Part shown: positions 27,302 to 36,447 of the stretch, one piece after another | Layout of the letters: each line of letters starts with the position of its first letter | Position numbering within the stretch: position 1 is the stretch's first letter | Origin: Candidatus Thiodictyon syntrophicum | GTDB taxonomy: Bacteria; Pseudomonadota; Gammaproteobacteria; Chromatiales; Chromatiaceae | NCBI RefSeq assembly: GCF_002813775.1 | Contig: NZ_CP020370.1 | Location: 3,931,501-3,995,500, forward strand | Direction: 5' to 3' | DNA: 64,000 nucleotides | The notes under the pieces: model-generated | What the model saw: the letters and a program-made list of their open reading frames with translations, nothing else | Told to the model about the DNA's origin: nothing | The model's database searches: none | Position numbers and translations under genes: made by a program

Positions 27302-28396
27302 CTAGGCCTCCAACCCATCGACCTTGCGCTGCGCGACATAGCGTCGATAGGGGTCGCTTCCGTAAATCGCCGCCTCCAGGCCGCTCTCCAGAGCGCGCTG
27401 GAACAGCAGTTCCATAGCGAGCGTCTGGGCCTCGCGGATGGGCAGCGGGGTCTGGCCCCGGGCATCCGGCAGTTGCTCGATGATCTCCAGGGCGCGCGCC
27501 AGGCTCACCTCATCCCGGGTGGCGGCGAGCAGGCCGTAGAGCATGCCGTAGAGCCCGTCGAGGCTCGTGGGGAGCAGGGCCGCGGTCGCGGCGCCGGGGG
27601 CGGCGGCCAGGAGGCGCAGCACGTCGACCCCGGCCTGGATCTCTTTGAGCACGCCGAAGAACTCGGCCGCGTTGGCGGCGCCGATCCGGCCCTGCACGAA
27701 GACCCGCTTGGCCGGCTCCGAGAGGCGCGACTGCAGGACGTTGGAGATGTCCTCCCAGCCCCGGGGGCTCGCCCCCACCAGGTGGTCGCCCGCGAGCTGG
27801 GCCGCCGTATCGTCCAGCTTGTCCGGGCGCACCTTGAGATAGGCCAGCACCTCCGGGGCGAAGCCCATGGTCAGGGCGTGGGCGAGGAAGGCGTCGATCA
27901 CCGTTTGGACATTGAAGTGGAACATCCGATCCGACAGCGCCGTGCCCATGTCGTGCGCCACGGCCCCGTGGAAGCTGGCATTGCCGGCGGCGATGACCTG
28001 CCAGCCGTCGGGGAGTTCGTAGTGTCCGACCCGCCGGTCCAGAATCAGCGAATAGGCGGAGATCTGTAGCCGCTGGTCCGCCGCGGTCAGTTCATCCAAG
28101 AACAGGATGCCGTTGGGCTGGTCCGGCCCGGGGAGGAACTCGGGCGGAAACCACACGGTCTTGGCCTGGCGCTCGTCGACCCAGATGGCGCCGCGGATAT
28201 CCACCGGCTCGATGGTGGTGAGGCGCAGATCGACCAGCGGCACCCCGAAATGCGCCGCCACCTGGCGGACGATGGACGACTTGCCCACCCCCCGGCTGCC
28301 CCACAGCATGGAGGCGCGATGGCGCAGCCGCGGCTCCGCGTACTGTTCGATCAGTGCCGCCTTGACGGCGGCGATGGAGACGGCGGGGATATTCAT
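27302..28396 (-). CDS. MoxR-type AAA+ ATPase
   Basis: The ATPase of 364 residues has Walker A GSRGVGKS (33-40), Walker B GILFLDELT (about 92-100) and downstream sensor elements (VIAAGN near 133). Proteins of this kind work as chaperones with VWA-domain partners. The partner here is the DUF2201-VWA gene downstream on the same strand. The upstream gene on that strand (28406-29524) ends 9 bp before its start, so the two are probably cotranscribed. The target of the system cannot be read from the sequence. Confidence 0.9.
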   Translation of the reverse strand: MNIPAVSIAAVKAALIEQYAEPRLRHRASMLWGSRGVGKSSIVRQVAAHFGVPLVDLRLTTIEPVDIRGAIWVDERQAKTVWFPPEFLPGPDQPNGILFLDELTAADQRLQISAYSLILDRRVGHYELPDGWQVIAAGNASFHGAVAHDMGTALSDRMFHFNVQTVIDAFLAHALTMGFAPEVLAYLKVRPDKLDDTAAQLAGDHLVGASPRGWEDISNVLQSRLSEPAKRVFVQGRIGAANAAEFFGVLKEIQAGVDVLRLLAAAPGAATAALLPTSLDGLYGMLYGLLAATRDEVSLARALEIIEQLPDARGQTPLPIREAQTLAMELLFQRALESGLEAAIYGSDPYRRYVAQRKVDGLEA

Positions 28397-28405
28397 TGTT
28401 TGCGT

Positions 28406-29524
28406 TCATTGGCGTTCATTTGCGGACGAATATTCTTTCTTCCCCGGTCGCAGAACCCCGACCAGCCACCGGACGGCGCGCCGCCGGCGGGCCGGCGATG
28501 CCGCCGCGGCGGGCGCGGCGTCCGGCCGCGGAAGGGGCCTGGGCCGCGGGGGCGCGAGCGGCTCCCAGGCGCTCGCCGGCAGGGGCGCCGGGATGCGCGG
28601 CGGCCGGACACTGGGGATGTCGCGCATGAGGAACCAGGCGAAGAGGAGAAAGTTCGGGCTGTTGAAGGCCAGCATACGCAGCACCGAATCGCTCTGCGGA
28701 TCGACCCACAGGATCAGGGGCCCGGCGGCGAGCGCCCCCAGCACCGCCAGCATCCCGGCCACCCGCCGCCCGACGAAGACCCAGCGGGCACGCCGAAAAC
28801 GCGCGTGAAAGCGCGCCGGGGGCGCCCCCAGGACCAGCACCAGGTGATCCAGGGTACGGACCAGTTTGCGCTCGCAGTCGGGGGTGCGTGCGGGCTCGCG
28901 CTTGGCGACCCGCAGGTCCGCGCGCCACCCCTGGGTGAAGCGTTTGATCGACCTCCAACTCCACCCGAGCACCGCCAGCAGGTCTTCCGGCGGGTCGAAG
29001 GCGCGGTCCGCGGCGGGGACCAGGCGGATCTCCACCGGCCAGCCGGGGCCGGTCATGGCGTCGAAGGTCATCACGACGCCGCCCAGGTCAGCAACGGCCT
29101 GCGCCAGGACCGGGGGCGGCGCCTCAGCGGGCGCCTGCGTACCCTCGTGTGCAGCGGCGGCCAGCCGATAACTGCGCGCCACCATGACCCCGTGGCGCAC
29201 CTCGAACTGCCCCTGCGGATCGATCCGCTCCAAGCCCTCGACCAATCCCTGCGGCCCCTGCCCCTCCACCCGCAGTGTCGCCGCCAGCCCGGTCTGCGTC
29301 GTCAAGGTCCGGGTCAGCCGATACAGGTCGGGGCGCGGGTTCTCCAGGACCAGTTCCTCCCGCAGCGGCTCCCCCAGGGGCGGCGCGGCCGCAAGTTCCC
29401 GGGCCTTGAACACCAGGCGCCGCTCCGGCCGGTCGGTGGCGGCCAGGTCCACCTGGCGCCCGCCCCGGGAGAAGGGCTCGGCGAGGGTCAGGATCTCGTG
29501 ATGGGTCAGTGGATTGTTCGACAT
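28406..29524 (-). CDS. Hypothetical membrane protein upstream of moxR
   Basis: I do not recognise the family. The 372-residue protein has a mixed soluble N-terminal two thirds with several beta-like repeats (about 30-245). Two hydrophobic helices follow, AGMLAVLGALAAGPLILWV near 263-281 and FNSPNFLLFAWFLM near 294-308, then a Pro/Arg/Ala-rich tail that is probably cytoplasmic and disordered. It is the first gene of the MoxR/DUF2201 cluster, so a membrane anchor or client of that system is a reasonable guess. Both flanks carry a short repeat containing GGCGTTCATT (about 28400 and 29545). Confidence 0.6.
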   Translation of the reverse strand: MSNNPLTHHEILTLAEPFSRGGRQVDLAATDRPERRLVFKARELAAAPPLGEPLREELVLENPRPDLYRLTRTLTTQTGLAATLRVEGQGPQGLVEGLERIDPQGQFEVRHGVMVARSYRLAAAAHEGTQAPAEAPPPVLAQAVADLGGVVMTFDAMTGPGWPVEIRLVPAADRAFDPPEDLLAVLGWSWRSIKRFTQGWRADLRVAKREPARTPDCERKLVRTLDHLVLVLGAPPARFHARFRRARWVFVGRRVAGMLAVLGALAAGPLILWVDPQSDSVLRMLAFNSPNFLLFAWFLMRDIPSVRPPRIPAPLPASAWEPLAPPRPRPLPRPDAAPAAAASPARRRRAVRWLVGVLRPGKKEYSSANERQ

Positions 29525-29655
29525 GTCATCCGCTACTCATGGGCGTTGATTGGCGTTCATTGGCGGACAAGACACCTCGGCCGGGACTTCTCCGCAGACC
29601 GATAAGCCAGAGGCTACAAGCCAGTCGTCGAAGACCGTGGCAACCGGATGCAAAT

Positions 29656-29745
29656 AGACAGGATTAACAGGATGCAGTCGCAGTCAATCCAGTTATCGGC
29701 AATCCTGTAAATCCTGCGAAATCCTGTTAATCCTGTCCAATTTTC
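29656..29745. repeat. Inverted repeat of the ACAGGATTAACAGGAT type
   Basis: AGACAGGATTAACAGGATGC (29657 onward) is mirrored by ATCCTGTTAATCCTGTCC (to about 29742), with a partial internal copy. The palindrome sits in the spacer between the membrane-protein gene and alr, in the 3' region of alr, where it might terminate transcription. Confidence 0.65.
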
Positions 29746-29780
29746 CTGCCCCAACTTCAATCGTCTGAGGGGTACCGGCT

Positions 29781-30893
29781 TTATGTGCTGCGGCCCTCGG
29801 CGGCATCGCCGTCGGCAGGCTCATAGCGCAGCGGCACCCGGCCGGTCACCCCGGTGAAGAGCGTATAGGCAATGGTGTCGCTGGCCGCGGCCACGGCGTT
29901 GGCGCTGACCTGTCCGCCCCAGAGTTCCACCCGATCCCCGATATGGGCCTGCGGCAGTTCGGTCAGGTCCACCGTCAGCATGTCCATGGAGACCCGGCCG
30001 ATGAGGCGCGTCGGGCGGCCGGCGACCGCCACCGGGGTGCCGTCGCGGGCGTGGCGGGGATAGCCGTCGGCATAACCGGCCGCGACCACCCCCACCCGGG
30101 TCGGGCGCGCGCAGACGAAGCGCCCGCCGTAGCCGATCGCCTCCCCGGGCCCCAGGTCGCGCACCGCGATCAGGGCGGACTCCAGGGTCATGACCGGGCG
30201 CAGCCGGGCGGCCGACGGGTGCCCATCGCCCAGGGGCGAGGCCCCGTAGAGCATGATGCCGGGGCGCACCCAGTCGGCGATGCCCGCGGGCCAGGCGATG
30301 AGGCCGGGGGAACTGACCAGGCTGCGGGGTGCCGCGAGCCCCTCCCAGACCTCGGCGCACAGCGCCAGTTGCTGCCTGGTATAGGGGTGCTGCGGCTCAT
30401 CGGCGCGGGCCAGGTGGGTCATCAGCACCAGGTCGCCGACCGCGGGGCAGGCGGCCAGTTGCGCGTAGGCGGCGGCGAAGGCCTCCGGTGTCAGGCCGAG
30501 GCGGTGCATCCCGGAGTCCAGCTTGAGCCAGCAGGCGAGCGGCCGCGCCGGGCGGGCCGCCTGGACCCACTCCAGTTGCTCCCGCTGGTGGACCACCATG
30601 GCGAGACGGTGCCGATCGACCAGCGCGAGTTCGTCCGGGGTCACGACCCCCTCCAGCAGGAGGATGGGGGCACTGATCCCGGATTCGCGCAACTCCAGGG
30701 CCTCCTCCACGCACGCGACCCCGAAGGCATCGGCCGCCCCGACCAGGGCGCGGGCCACCGGCACCGCCCCGTGGCCGTAGCCGTTGGCCTTGACCACCGC
30801 GACCAGGCGCGCCGACCCGGCCAGTTCCCTGGCGACGAGAAAGTTGTGGCGCAGGGCATCAAGGTCGATGCGGGCACGGGTGGGACGGGCCAT
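29781..30893 (-). CDS. alr: Alanine racemase
   Basis: PLP enzyme that interconverts L- and D-alanine for peptidoglycan synthesis. The 370-residue protein begins MARPTRARIDLDALRHN. It shows the PLP lysine in VVKANGYGHG (K35) and the second-subunit catalytic Tyr region (AIGYGGRF near 245), with GRVSMDMLTVDLT near the end. ATG 30893 is chosen over the TTG four codons upstream because it gives the conserved N-terminus. It is transcribed divergently from mfd. Confidence 0.95.
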   Translation of the reverse strand: MARPTRARIDLDALRHNFLVARELAGSARLVAVVKANGYGHGAVPVARALVGAADAFGVACVEEALELRESGISAPILLLEGVVTPDELALVDRHRLAMVVHQREQLEWVQAARPARPLACWLKLDSGMHRLGLTPEAFAAAYAQLAACPAVGDLVLMTHLARADEPQHPYTRQQLALCAEVWEGLAAPRSLVSSPGLIAWPAGIADWVRPGIMLYGASPLGDGHPSAARLRPVMTLESALIAVRDLGPGEAIGYGGRFVCARPTRVGVVAAGYADGYPRHARDGTPVAVAGRPTRLIGRVSMDMLTVDLTELPQAHIGDRVELWGGQVSANAVAAASDTIAYTLFTGVTGRVPLRYEPADGDAAEGRST

Positions 30894-31157
30894 CGTGGTC
30901 TCCAAGCGACGGGCATTCTCTGCCGGGTAATGCGGGTCAGGACGATGACCGCGGGTGCTTCGGCGCTACCCTGAGCCTGCTCGAACAGGCCGCGCCGATC
31001 GTCGTCGCGCGTCTGCGTCGGTCGCGCGGCGATTGGGCAGTTCAACCGACGCTCAGGGCGATCCCGCAGCGTGCGGCCTTGGGGGAAGGTGCGGCCGACC
31101 GCAAGTCGAACCAAGGCGGCGACTCGGTTGACGCCGATCCTTCTCACGGACCGGGCG

Positions 31158-31213
31158 TCGTTGTCGTTGTCGTAATAGAACAATCCGATCACCACAACGA
31201 CAACGACAACGAC
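31158..31213. repeat. Short-form P1 hairpin in the alr-mfd spacer
   Basis: Two to three GTTGTC hexamers, then GTAATAGAACAATCCGATCA, then GACAAC hexamers to 31213. The core is about 20 bp instead of 55-80 bp, and the same short core (GAACAATCCGA) occurs at 54664-54723. No other gene is seen in 30894-31359. Confidence 0.8.
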
Positions 31214-31359
31214 CAGGACCAGGACAGCGCACCCCGACGACTCGCCATGGATGCAGGCGCATACCCGATCAGATATCCTGTCAGGGCTATGCCATCTTCC
31301 AAATCCACTCGGAACCTCGCCCCGCGGGCGATCTTCCGAGCACCGCAGCCCCGAGCCCG

Positions 31360-34300
31360 ATGACCCCCCCTGCCCTACTTGCGTCGACCGCCGAAGCCCT
31401 GTTCTCACCCCTGACCCCGCCCCTGCCGACGCGCCCCGGCGAGCGCCTGCTGTGGGGCCGCCTCCAGGGCGCGGCCACGGCGCTCGCCATCGCCGCGGCG
31501 GCGCGCGCCCACCCCGGGCTGGTGCTGGCCCTGGTGGAGGATGTCCAGGCGGCGGGGCGCCTGCGCGACGCCCTGACCTTCTTCCTGGGCGAGGGGTCGG
31601 AGCAGGGCGCCATCCCGCTCCTCGGCTTCCCGGACTGGGAGACCCTGCCCTACGACTGCTTCTCGCCCCTGCCGGAACTGGTCTCGGAGCGGCTGCTGAC
31701 CCTGCACCGGCTGCCGGGGCTCAAGCGCGGGGTGCTGGTGGTGCCGGTGGCGACCCTGCTCCAGCGCCTGCCGCCGCGCGACTATGTGGACGGCCAGTCC
31801 TTGGTGCTCGCGGTCGGCGACCAACTGGATCTCGACGCCACCCGCCGCCGCCTGGAGCGCGCCGGCTATTCCTGCGTCTCCCAGGTGATGGGCCATGGCG
31901 AGTTCGCGGTGCGCGGCTCCATCCTCGACTGCTTCCCCATGGGAAGCACTGAGCCCCTGCGCATCGATCTCTTGGACGACGAGGTCGATACCATCCGCAC
32001 CTTCGATCCGGAGACCCAGCGCACGCGCGAACGCCTGACCCGGGTGCGGATGCTCCCGGCGCGCGAGTTCCCCCTGAGCGAGGAGGCGATCTCGGGCTTC
32101 CGCCAGCGCTACCGGGTGCTCTTCGAGGGCGACCCCACGGTCAGCCTGATCTACCGGGAGGTCTCCGAGGGCCGCACCCCCGGCGGGCTGGAATACTACC
32201 TGCCGCTCTTCTTCGAGGAGACCGCGACCCTCTTCGACTACCTGCCCGAGGGCGTCCTGGCCCTGGAGTCCGACCGCTGCCGGGACGCGGCGACCGCCTT
32301 TCTGGACGGGGTCGAGGCGCGCTACGAGCAGCGCCGTCACGATGTCGAGCGGCCCCTGCTGCCGCCCGCCCGGATCTATCTCGCGGCGGACGAACTCGCG
32401 CATCGGCTCAAGGGCCTGTCCGGGGTCCTCTACCAGCGCGGCGAGCAGGACGAGCGCCGCAAGGGCTACGCCGAGGCGCACAACTTCGCCACCCGCGCCC
32501 TGCCGCCCATGAACATCCAGGCGCGCGCCGCCCACCCGGCCCAGGCGCTCCAGGAGTTCCTGGCCGCCCCGGGCCGCCGTGTGCTCTTCATCGCCGAGGG
32601 CCTGGGCCGGCGCGAGATGCTCAACGACCACCTGCACGGCTTCGGCGTCAACCCCCGCCCGGTCGAGGGCTGGGCCGCCTTCCTGGCCGGCAAGGACCCG
32701 ATCGGACTGACCGTCGCCCCCCTGGAGCAGGGCCTGTGGCTGGCGGACCCGGATCTCGCCATCGTCACCGAGACCCAACTCTACGGCGAGCGCGTGCGCC
32801 AGGAGCGCCGCCGCCGGGCGCGCGAGCGCGACGGCGACGCCATCGTGCGCAATCTGACCGAGCTGACGGCCGGCTCCCCGGTCGTCCACGAGGACCACGG
32901 GGTCGGTCGCTATCTGGGTCTGGAGACGCTGACCGTCGGGGGTCTGACCACCGAGTTCCTGACGCTCGAATATGCCAAGGGCGACAAACTCTATGTCCCG
33001 GTCAGCTCGCTGCATCTGATCTCGCGCTACACCGGCGCCTCCCCGGAGAACGCCCCCCTGCACCGCCTGGGCGGCGACCAGTGGGACAAGGTCAAGCGCA
33101 AGGCGGCCGAGAAGGCGTGCGACGTGGCCGCGGAACTGTTGGACATCTACGCCCGGCGCGCCGCCCGGCCCGGCATCGCCTTCCCGGAGCCGGGCGAGGA
33201 GTACGCCGCCTTCGCCGACGCCTTCGCCTTCGAGGAGACCCCGGACCAGGCGCGCGCCATCGAGGGGGTGCTGGCCGACATGGAGGACACCAAGCCCATG
33301 GACCGCGTGGTGTGCGGCGATGTCGGCTTCGGCAAGACCGAGGTCGCCATGCGCGCCGCCTTCGTGGCTGCCAACGGCGGGCGTCAGGTGGCCGTGCTGG
33401 TGCCCACCACGCTGCTGGCCCAACAGCACTTCGAGAACTTCTCCGACCGCTTCGCCGACTGGCCGATCAAGGTCGAGAGCCTGTCGCGCTTTCGCAATGC
33501 CAAGGAACAGAAGGTCATCCTGGACGGCCTGGCCAAGGGTACGCTCGACATCGTGGTCGGCACCCACAAGCTCCTGCAGGCATCGGTCAAGTTCAAGAAC
33601 TTAGGGTTAGTCATCATCGACGAGGAACACCGCTTCGGCGTGCGCCACAAGGAGCAGATGAAGTCACTGCGTGCCGAGGTCGATGTCTTGACCCTCACCG
33701 CCACCCCCATCCCGCGTACGCTCAATATGGCGATGTCCGGCCTGCGCGACCTCTCCATCATCGCCACGCCGCCGGTCGAGCGCCATCCCATCAAGACCTT
33801 CGTCAGCCCCTGGAACGATGCACTGATCCAGGAGGCCGTGCTGCGCGAATTGAAACGCGGCGGCCAGGTCTATTTCCTCCACAATGAGGTGGAGACCATC
33901 GAGAACCAGGCCCAGAAACTCGAGGCCCTGATCCCGGAGGCCCGCATCCAGGTCGCCCACGGCCAACTGCGCGAACGCGACCTGGAGCGCATCATGCGCG
34001 ACTTCTATCACCAGCGTTTCAATGTCCTGGTGTGCACCACCATCATCGAGAGCGGCATCGACGTGCCCAGCGCCAATACCATCGTCATCAACCGTGCGGA
34101 CAAGCTCGGCCTGGCGCAACTGCACCAATTGCGCGGCCGGGTCGGGCGCTCGCACCATCGCGCCTATGCCTACCTGATCACCCCGCCCCCCAAACAGATG
34201 ACCGAGGACGCCAAGAAGCGCCTGGAGGCGATCGAGTCCATGGAAGACCTGGGCGCCGGCTTCACACTCGCCACCCATGACCTGGAGATCCGCGGCGCCG

Positions 34301-34869
34301 GTGAACTCCTGGGCGATGAGCAGTCCGGCCAGATCCACGAGATCGGCTTCTCGCTCTATATGGATCTGCTGGAGCGGGCGGTCCAGGCGCTCAAGGCCGG
34401 GCGCACTCCGGAACTCGATCGTCCCCTGGACCACGGCGCCGAGATCGACCTGGGCCTACCCGCGCTGCTGCCCAGCGACTACCTGCCCGATGTCCATACG
34501 CGGCTCGTCATGTACAAACGGATCGCCAGCGCCAAGGACCAGGAGGCCTTGCGCGAGATTCAAGTGGAAATGATCGACCGCTTCGGCCTGCTGCCCGACC
34601 CGGCCAAGAACCTGATGGCGATCACGGAGATCAAGCTCACCGTCCAGCCCTACGGCATCAAGAAGATCGAGGCCGGCCCCGCGGGCGGGCGGGTCATCTT
34701 CGGCAGCGATACCAAGGTCGATCCCACGCGGCTCATCAAGCTCATTCAGACCCGGCCGAAGGAATACAAGCTCGACGGGGGGGATAAGCTGCGGTTCTTT
34801 CGGGACCTGTCCGATCCGACCCAGCGGATCGAGCAGGTCGGGCGGGTGGTAGAACAGTTGCTGGGCTGA
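31360..34869 (+). CDS. mfd: Transcription-repair coupling factor
   Basis: Displaces RNA polymerase stalled at DNA lesions and recruits UvrA. At 1169 residues it has full family length. The N-terminal UvrB-homology region (about 30-350) is followed by the RNAP-interaction domain (PVVHEDHGVGRYLGL near 505), the SF2 motor with Walker A DVGFGKTE (near 653), DEEH (near 753), TATPIPRTL and the RecG-like translocation motif. The C-terminal D7 domain (TRP-like LPSDYLPD) is present. No frameshift. Its upstream region contains a short P1 hairpin. Confidence 0.97.
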   Translation: MTPPALLASTAEALFSPLTPPLPTRPGERLLWGRLQGAATALAIAAAARAHPGLVLALVEDVQAAGRLRDALTFFLGEGSEQGAIPLLGFPDWETLPYDCFSPLPELVSERLLTLHRLPGLKRGVLVVPVATLLQRLPPRDYVDGQSLVLAVGDQLDLDATRRRLERAGYSCVSQVMGHGEFAVRGSILDCFPMGSTEPLRIDLLDDEVDTIRTFDPETQRTRERLTRVRMLPAREFPLSEEAISGFRQRYRVLFEGDPTVSLIYREVSEGRTPGGLEYYLPLFFEETATLFDYLPEGVLALESDRCRDAATAFLDGVEARYEQRRHDVERPLLPPARIYLAADELAHRLKGLSGVLYQRGEQDERRKGYAEAHNFATRALPPMNIQARAAHPAQALQEFLAAPGRRVLFIAEGLGRREMLNDHLHGFGVNPRPVEGWAAFLAGKDPIGLTVAPLEQGLWLADPDLAIVTETQLYGERVRQERRRRARERDGDAIVRNLTELTAGSPVVHEDHGVGRYLGLETLTVGGLTTEFLTLEYAKGDKLYVPVSSLHLISRYTGASPENAPLHRLGGDQWDKVKRKAAEKACDVAAELLDIYARRAARPGIAFPEPGEEYAAFADAFAFEETPDQARAIEGVLADMEDTKPMDRVVCGDVGFGKTEVAMRAAFVAANGGRQVAVLVPTTLLAQQHFENFSDRFADWPIKVESLSRFRNAKEQKVILDGLAKGTLDIVVGTHKLLQASVKFKNLGLVIIDEEHRFGVRHKEQMKSLRAEVDVLTLTATPIPRTLNMAMSGLRDLSIIATPPVERHPIKTFVSPWNDALIQEAVLRELKRGGQVYFLHNEVETIENQAQKLEALIPEARIQVAHGQLRERDLERIMRDFYHQRFNVLVCTTIIESGIDVPSANTIVINRADKLGLAQLHQLRGRVGRSHHRAYAYLITPPPKQMTEDAKKRLEAIESMEDLGAGFTLATHDLEIRGAGELLGDEQSGQIHEIGFSLYMDLLERAVQALKAGRTPELDRPLDHGAEIDLGLPALLPSDYLPDVHTRLVMYKRIASAKDQEALREIQVEMIDRFGLLPDPAKNLMAITEIKLTVQPYGIKKIEAGPAGGRVIFGSDTKVDPTRLIKLIQTRPKEYKLDGGDKLRFFRDLSDPTQRIEQVGRVVEQLLG

Positions 34870-34939
34870 CCCCCAACACCGGAAGTCGAGCCTTTCCCGC
34901 GAACGTCGCGCAGCGACACTGTGGGAGCGGCTTCAGCCG

Positions 34940-34968
34940 GTCGACGCCCGACACAGACGGGGTACAAT
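34940..34968 (+). promoter_or_regulatory. Putative promoter, duplicated at 40888
   Basis: GTCGAC (34940-34945) and TACAAT (34963-34968) are 17 bp apart, and a nearly identical 65-bp leader (34938 to the ATG at 35004) is found at 40886-40951. The upstream side carries GTGGGAGCGGCTTCAGCCG, a common GC palindrome. Confidence 0.5.
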
Positions 34969-35003
34969 CGCGCAGTCAATCCATCCCTAAGCGAGTCAGA
35001 CAC

Positions 35004-35459
35004 ATGAATCCCTTGCAGATCGAGGATCGTGGCTTACTGATCCCGCCGGAGTACCTGGCCGGCCTGGCCCGCCAAGTGCGCGTGCGTCCGATCAAAGGCG
35101 GTATCGTCGTCGAATCCGCCGATCAGGCCGACGCCAGGGACGCGCTGCAATCCATGGTCGAGCGGCTGCGCGCGGTCGCCGCTGAAGACCCGCTCGATCC
35201 GTCCGAGATCGCCCGCATCGTCGACGATATCCCCGAGGACGCGCTACTCGCGCCGAAGGTGTCCGACGCCACCGCCGCCGCGGAGATCCGTCTCGCCGCC
35301 GCGGTGAAACTCTACGAACTTGGCCGTTTGTCTTCCGGCGCGGCAGCACGGCGGGCAGGATTACCGCGGGTGCAGTTCCTGAGCAAGCTGGCCGATTACA
35401 GTGTCGACACCTTCTGCCTCTCCGACGATGAACTGAAGCGACAGACTCACCTTGCCTGA
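35004..35459 (+). CDS. UPF0175-type antitoxin
   Basis: The protein of 151 residues ends with the UPF0175 pattern: AAAVKLYELGRLSSGAAARRAGLPRVQF splits into a helix and an HTH-like turn at about 96-123. The first 90 residues include a short beta-rich segment (IEDRGLLIPPEYL) of the kind seen in AbrB/prlF-like N-termini. UPF0175 proteins pair with DUF3368 PIN-like toxins, and such a gene overlaps the end of this one. It is expected to bind the toxin and repress the operon. The upstream leader is shared with the STAND gene at 40970. Confidence 0.75.
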   Translation: MNPLQIEDRGLLIPPEYLAGLARQVRVRPIKGGIVVESADQADARDALQSMVERLRAVAAEDPLDPSEIARIVDDIPEDALLAPKVSDATAAAEIRLAAAVKLYELGRLSSGAAARRAGLPRVQFLSKLADYSVDTFCLSDDELKRQTHLA

Positions 35460-35679
35460 GGTCATCTGTAACACCTCGCCGCTCCAGTATTTGCACCAAC
35501 TGGGGCGTCTGGACCTGCTGCCGAGCCTGGTGTCGCGGGTCCTGGTGCCGACCGCGGTAGCCGCCGAACTGGCCGAAGGCCGGCGGCTTGGCCTGGATCT
35601 GCCGATCCCTGAGAACCTGCCCTGGGTGGATCTGCGTGAGGCCCCTCAGGGCCGCCCCGGAGGCATCAAGCGCGGATGA
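35452..35679 (+). pseudogene. DUF3368 PIN-like toxin, C-terminally truncated
   Basis: From TTG 35452, overlapping the antitoxin stop, VICNTSPLQYLHQLGRLDLLP is the DUF3368 N-terminus with the first PIN aspartate replaced by the N-T-S/P pattern normal for this family. It continues to VDLREAP, then breaks at about 35650. Complete members are about 160 residues and carry further acidic residues in the lost half. The toxin is therefore probably inactive while the antitoxin survives. The following 35680-35912 region shows no gene. Confidence 0.7.
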
Positions 35680-35912
35680 CCTGGATGCGCCGCCCCTCCG
35701 GGTTTGGCTCTTCGGCCGCAGCCGTGCGCTCGGTGATCGGCGGCTGGTCGCGGCGGCGGTCGAAGATCGTTGTTGGCGTTGCCCAGCGACACCCGGCGGA
35801 AAGCCGATCCCAGGGGTGCCCCTCAGTTCGTTGAGGTTAGGGTGAACTGGCTAGACATACAGCACTACTGGGGCTATGCTCCCTCGAAGACAAAACTTTC
35901 CCCTTTAATCCA

Positions 35913-36347
35913 ATGCAAGCACTGCAGTTGCGTGAGCGAGTCGGTTGCACCGAGCCGGACCGCAAAGCCTGGGAGCGGACCGGGGTCCTGGTGGCCCTGC
36001 GCGCGGGCTCGGGCGCCGGGGTCCACGCGCAGTACGACGATGCGAATCTGGTGGCTGCAATGATCGCCAAGGAAATGAAGCGGATGCGCGTTCCCGCGTC
36101 CCGCTATGCCACCGCCTTCGGCGAGTTACACAACTGGCTGCGCCGCCGTTCCAGCCTGGATTGGCCGCGCTACCGGGTCTTTCTGACCCCGGAAACCGCC
36201 CAGTTCCAACGCGCTGGCGACCCCGCAGTGCCGACACTCGCCGGATTCTCCCTGGACTTGGGCCAACTCTGCACCCGCCTCTTCCCGGACGGGGTGATGG
36301 CTGATCCTCAGTTGTCGCTACCTTTCGCGCTGGGGTCGGTACGATGA
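35913..36347 (+). CDS. MerR-like HTH protein leading the methylase operon
   Basis: The 144-residue protein starts QALQLRERVGCTEPDRKAWER followed by TGVLVAL, a pattern like the winged-helix DNA-binding part of MerR regulators (helix-turn-helix, then a wing before a Y-D-D-A-N segment at about 41-45). The C-terminal half (about 60-144) has no known effector domain and no metal-binding Cys set. It lies 100 bp before the methylase gene on the same strand, so it is probably the operon's regulator. Alternatively it is a DNA-recognition subunit. The family assignment is moderate. Confidence 0.55.
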   Translation: MQALQLRERVGCTEPDRKAWERTGVLVALRAGSGAGVHAQYDDANLVAAMIAKEMKRMRVPASRYATAFGELHNWLRRRSSLDWPRYRVFLTPETAQFQRAGDPAVPTLAGFSLDLGQLCTRLFPDGVMADPQLSLPFALGSVR

Positions 36348-36447
36348 GACGGCATGCCAACGTCGCTGCCACGCGCCGTAGCGCCGATTGGTCGGGATGC
36401 ACACGGTGTGGCTCGTCCGGTCCACTGACTCCAATCTGCGGTAGACC

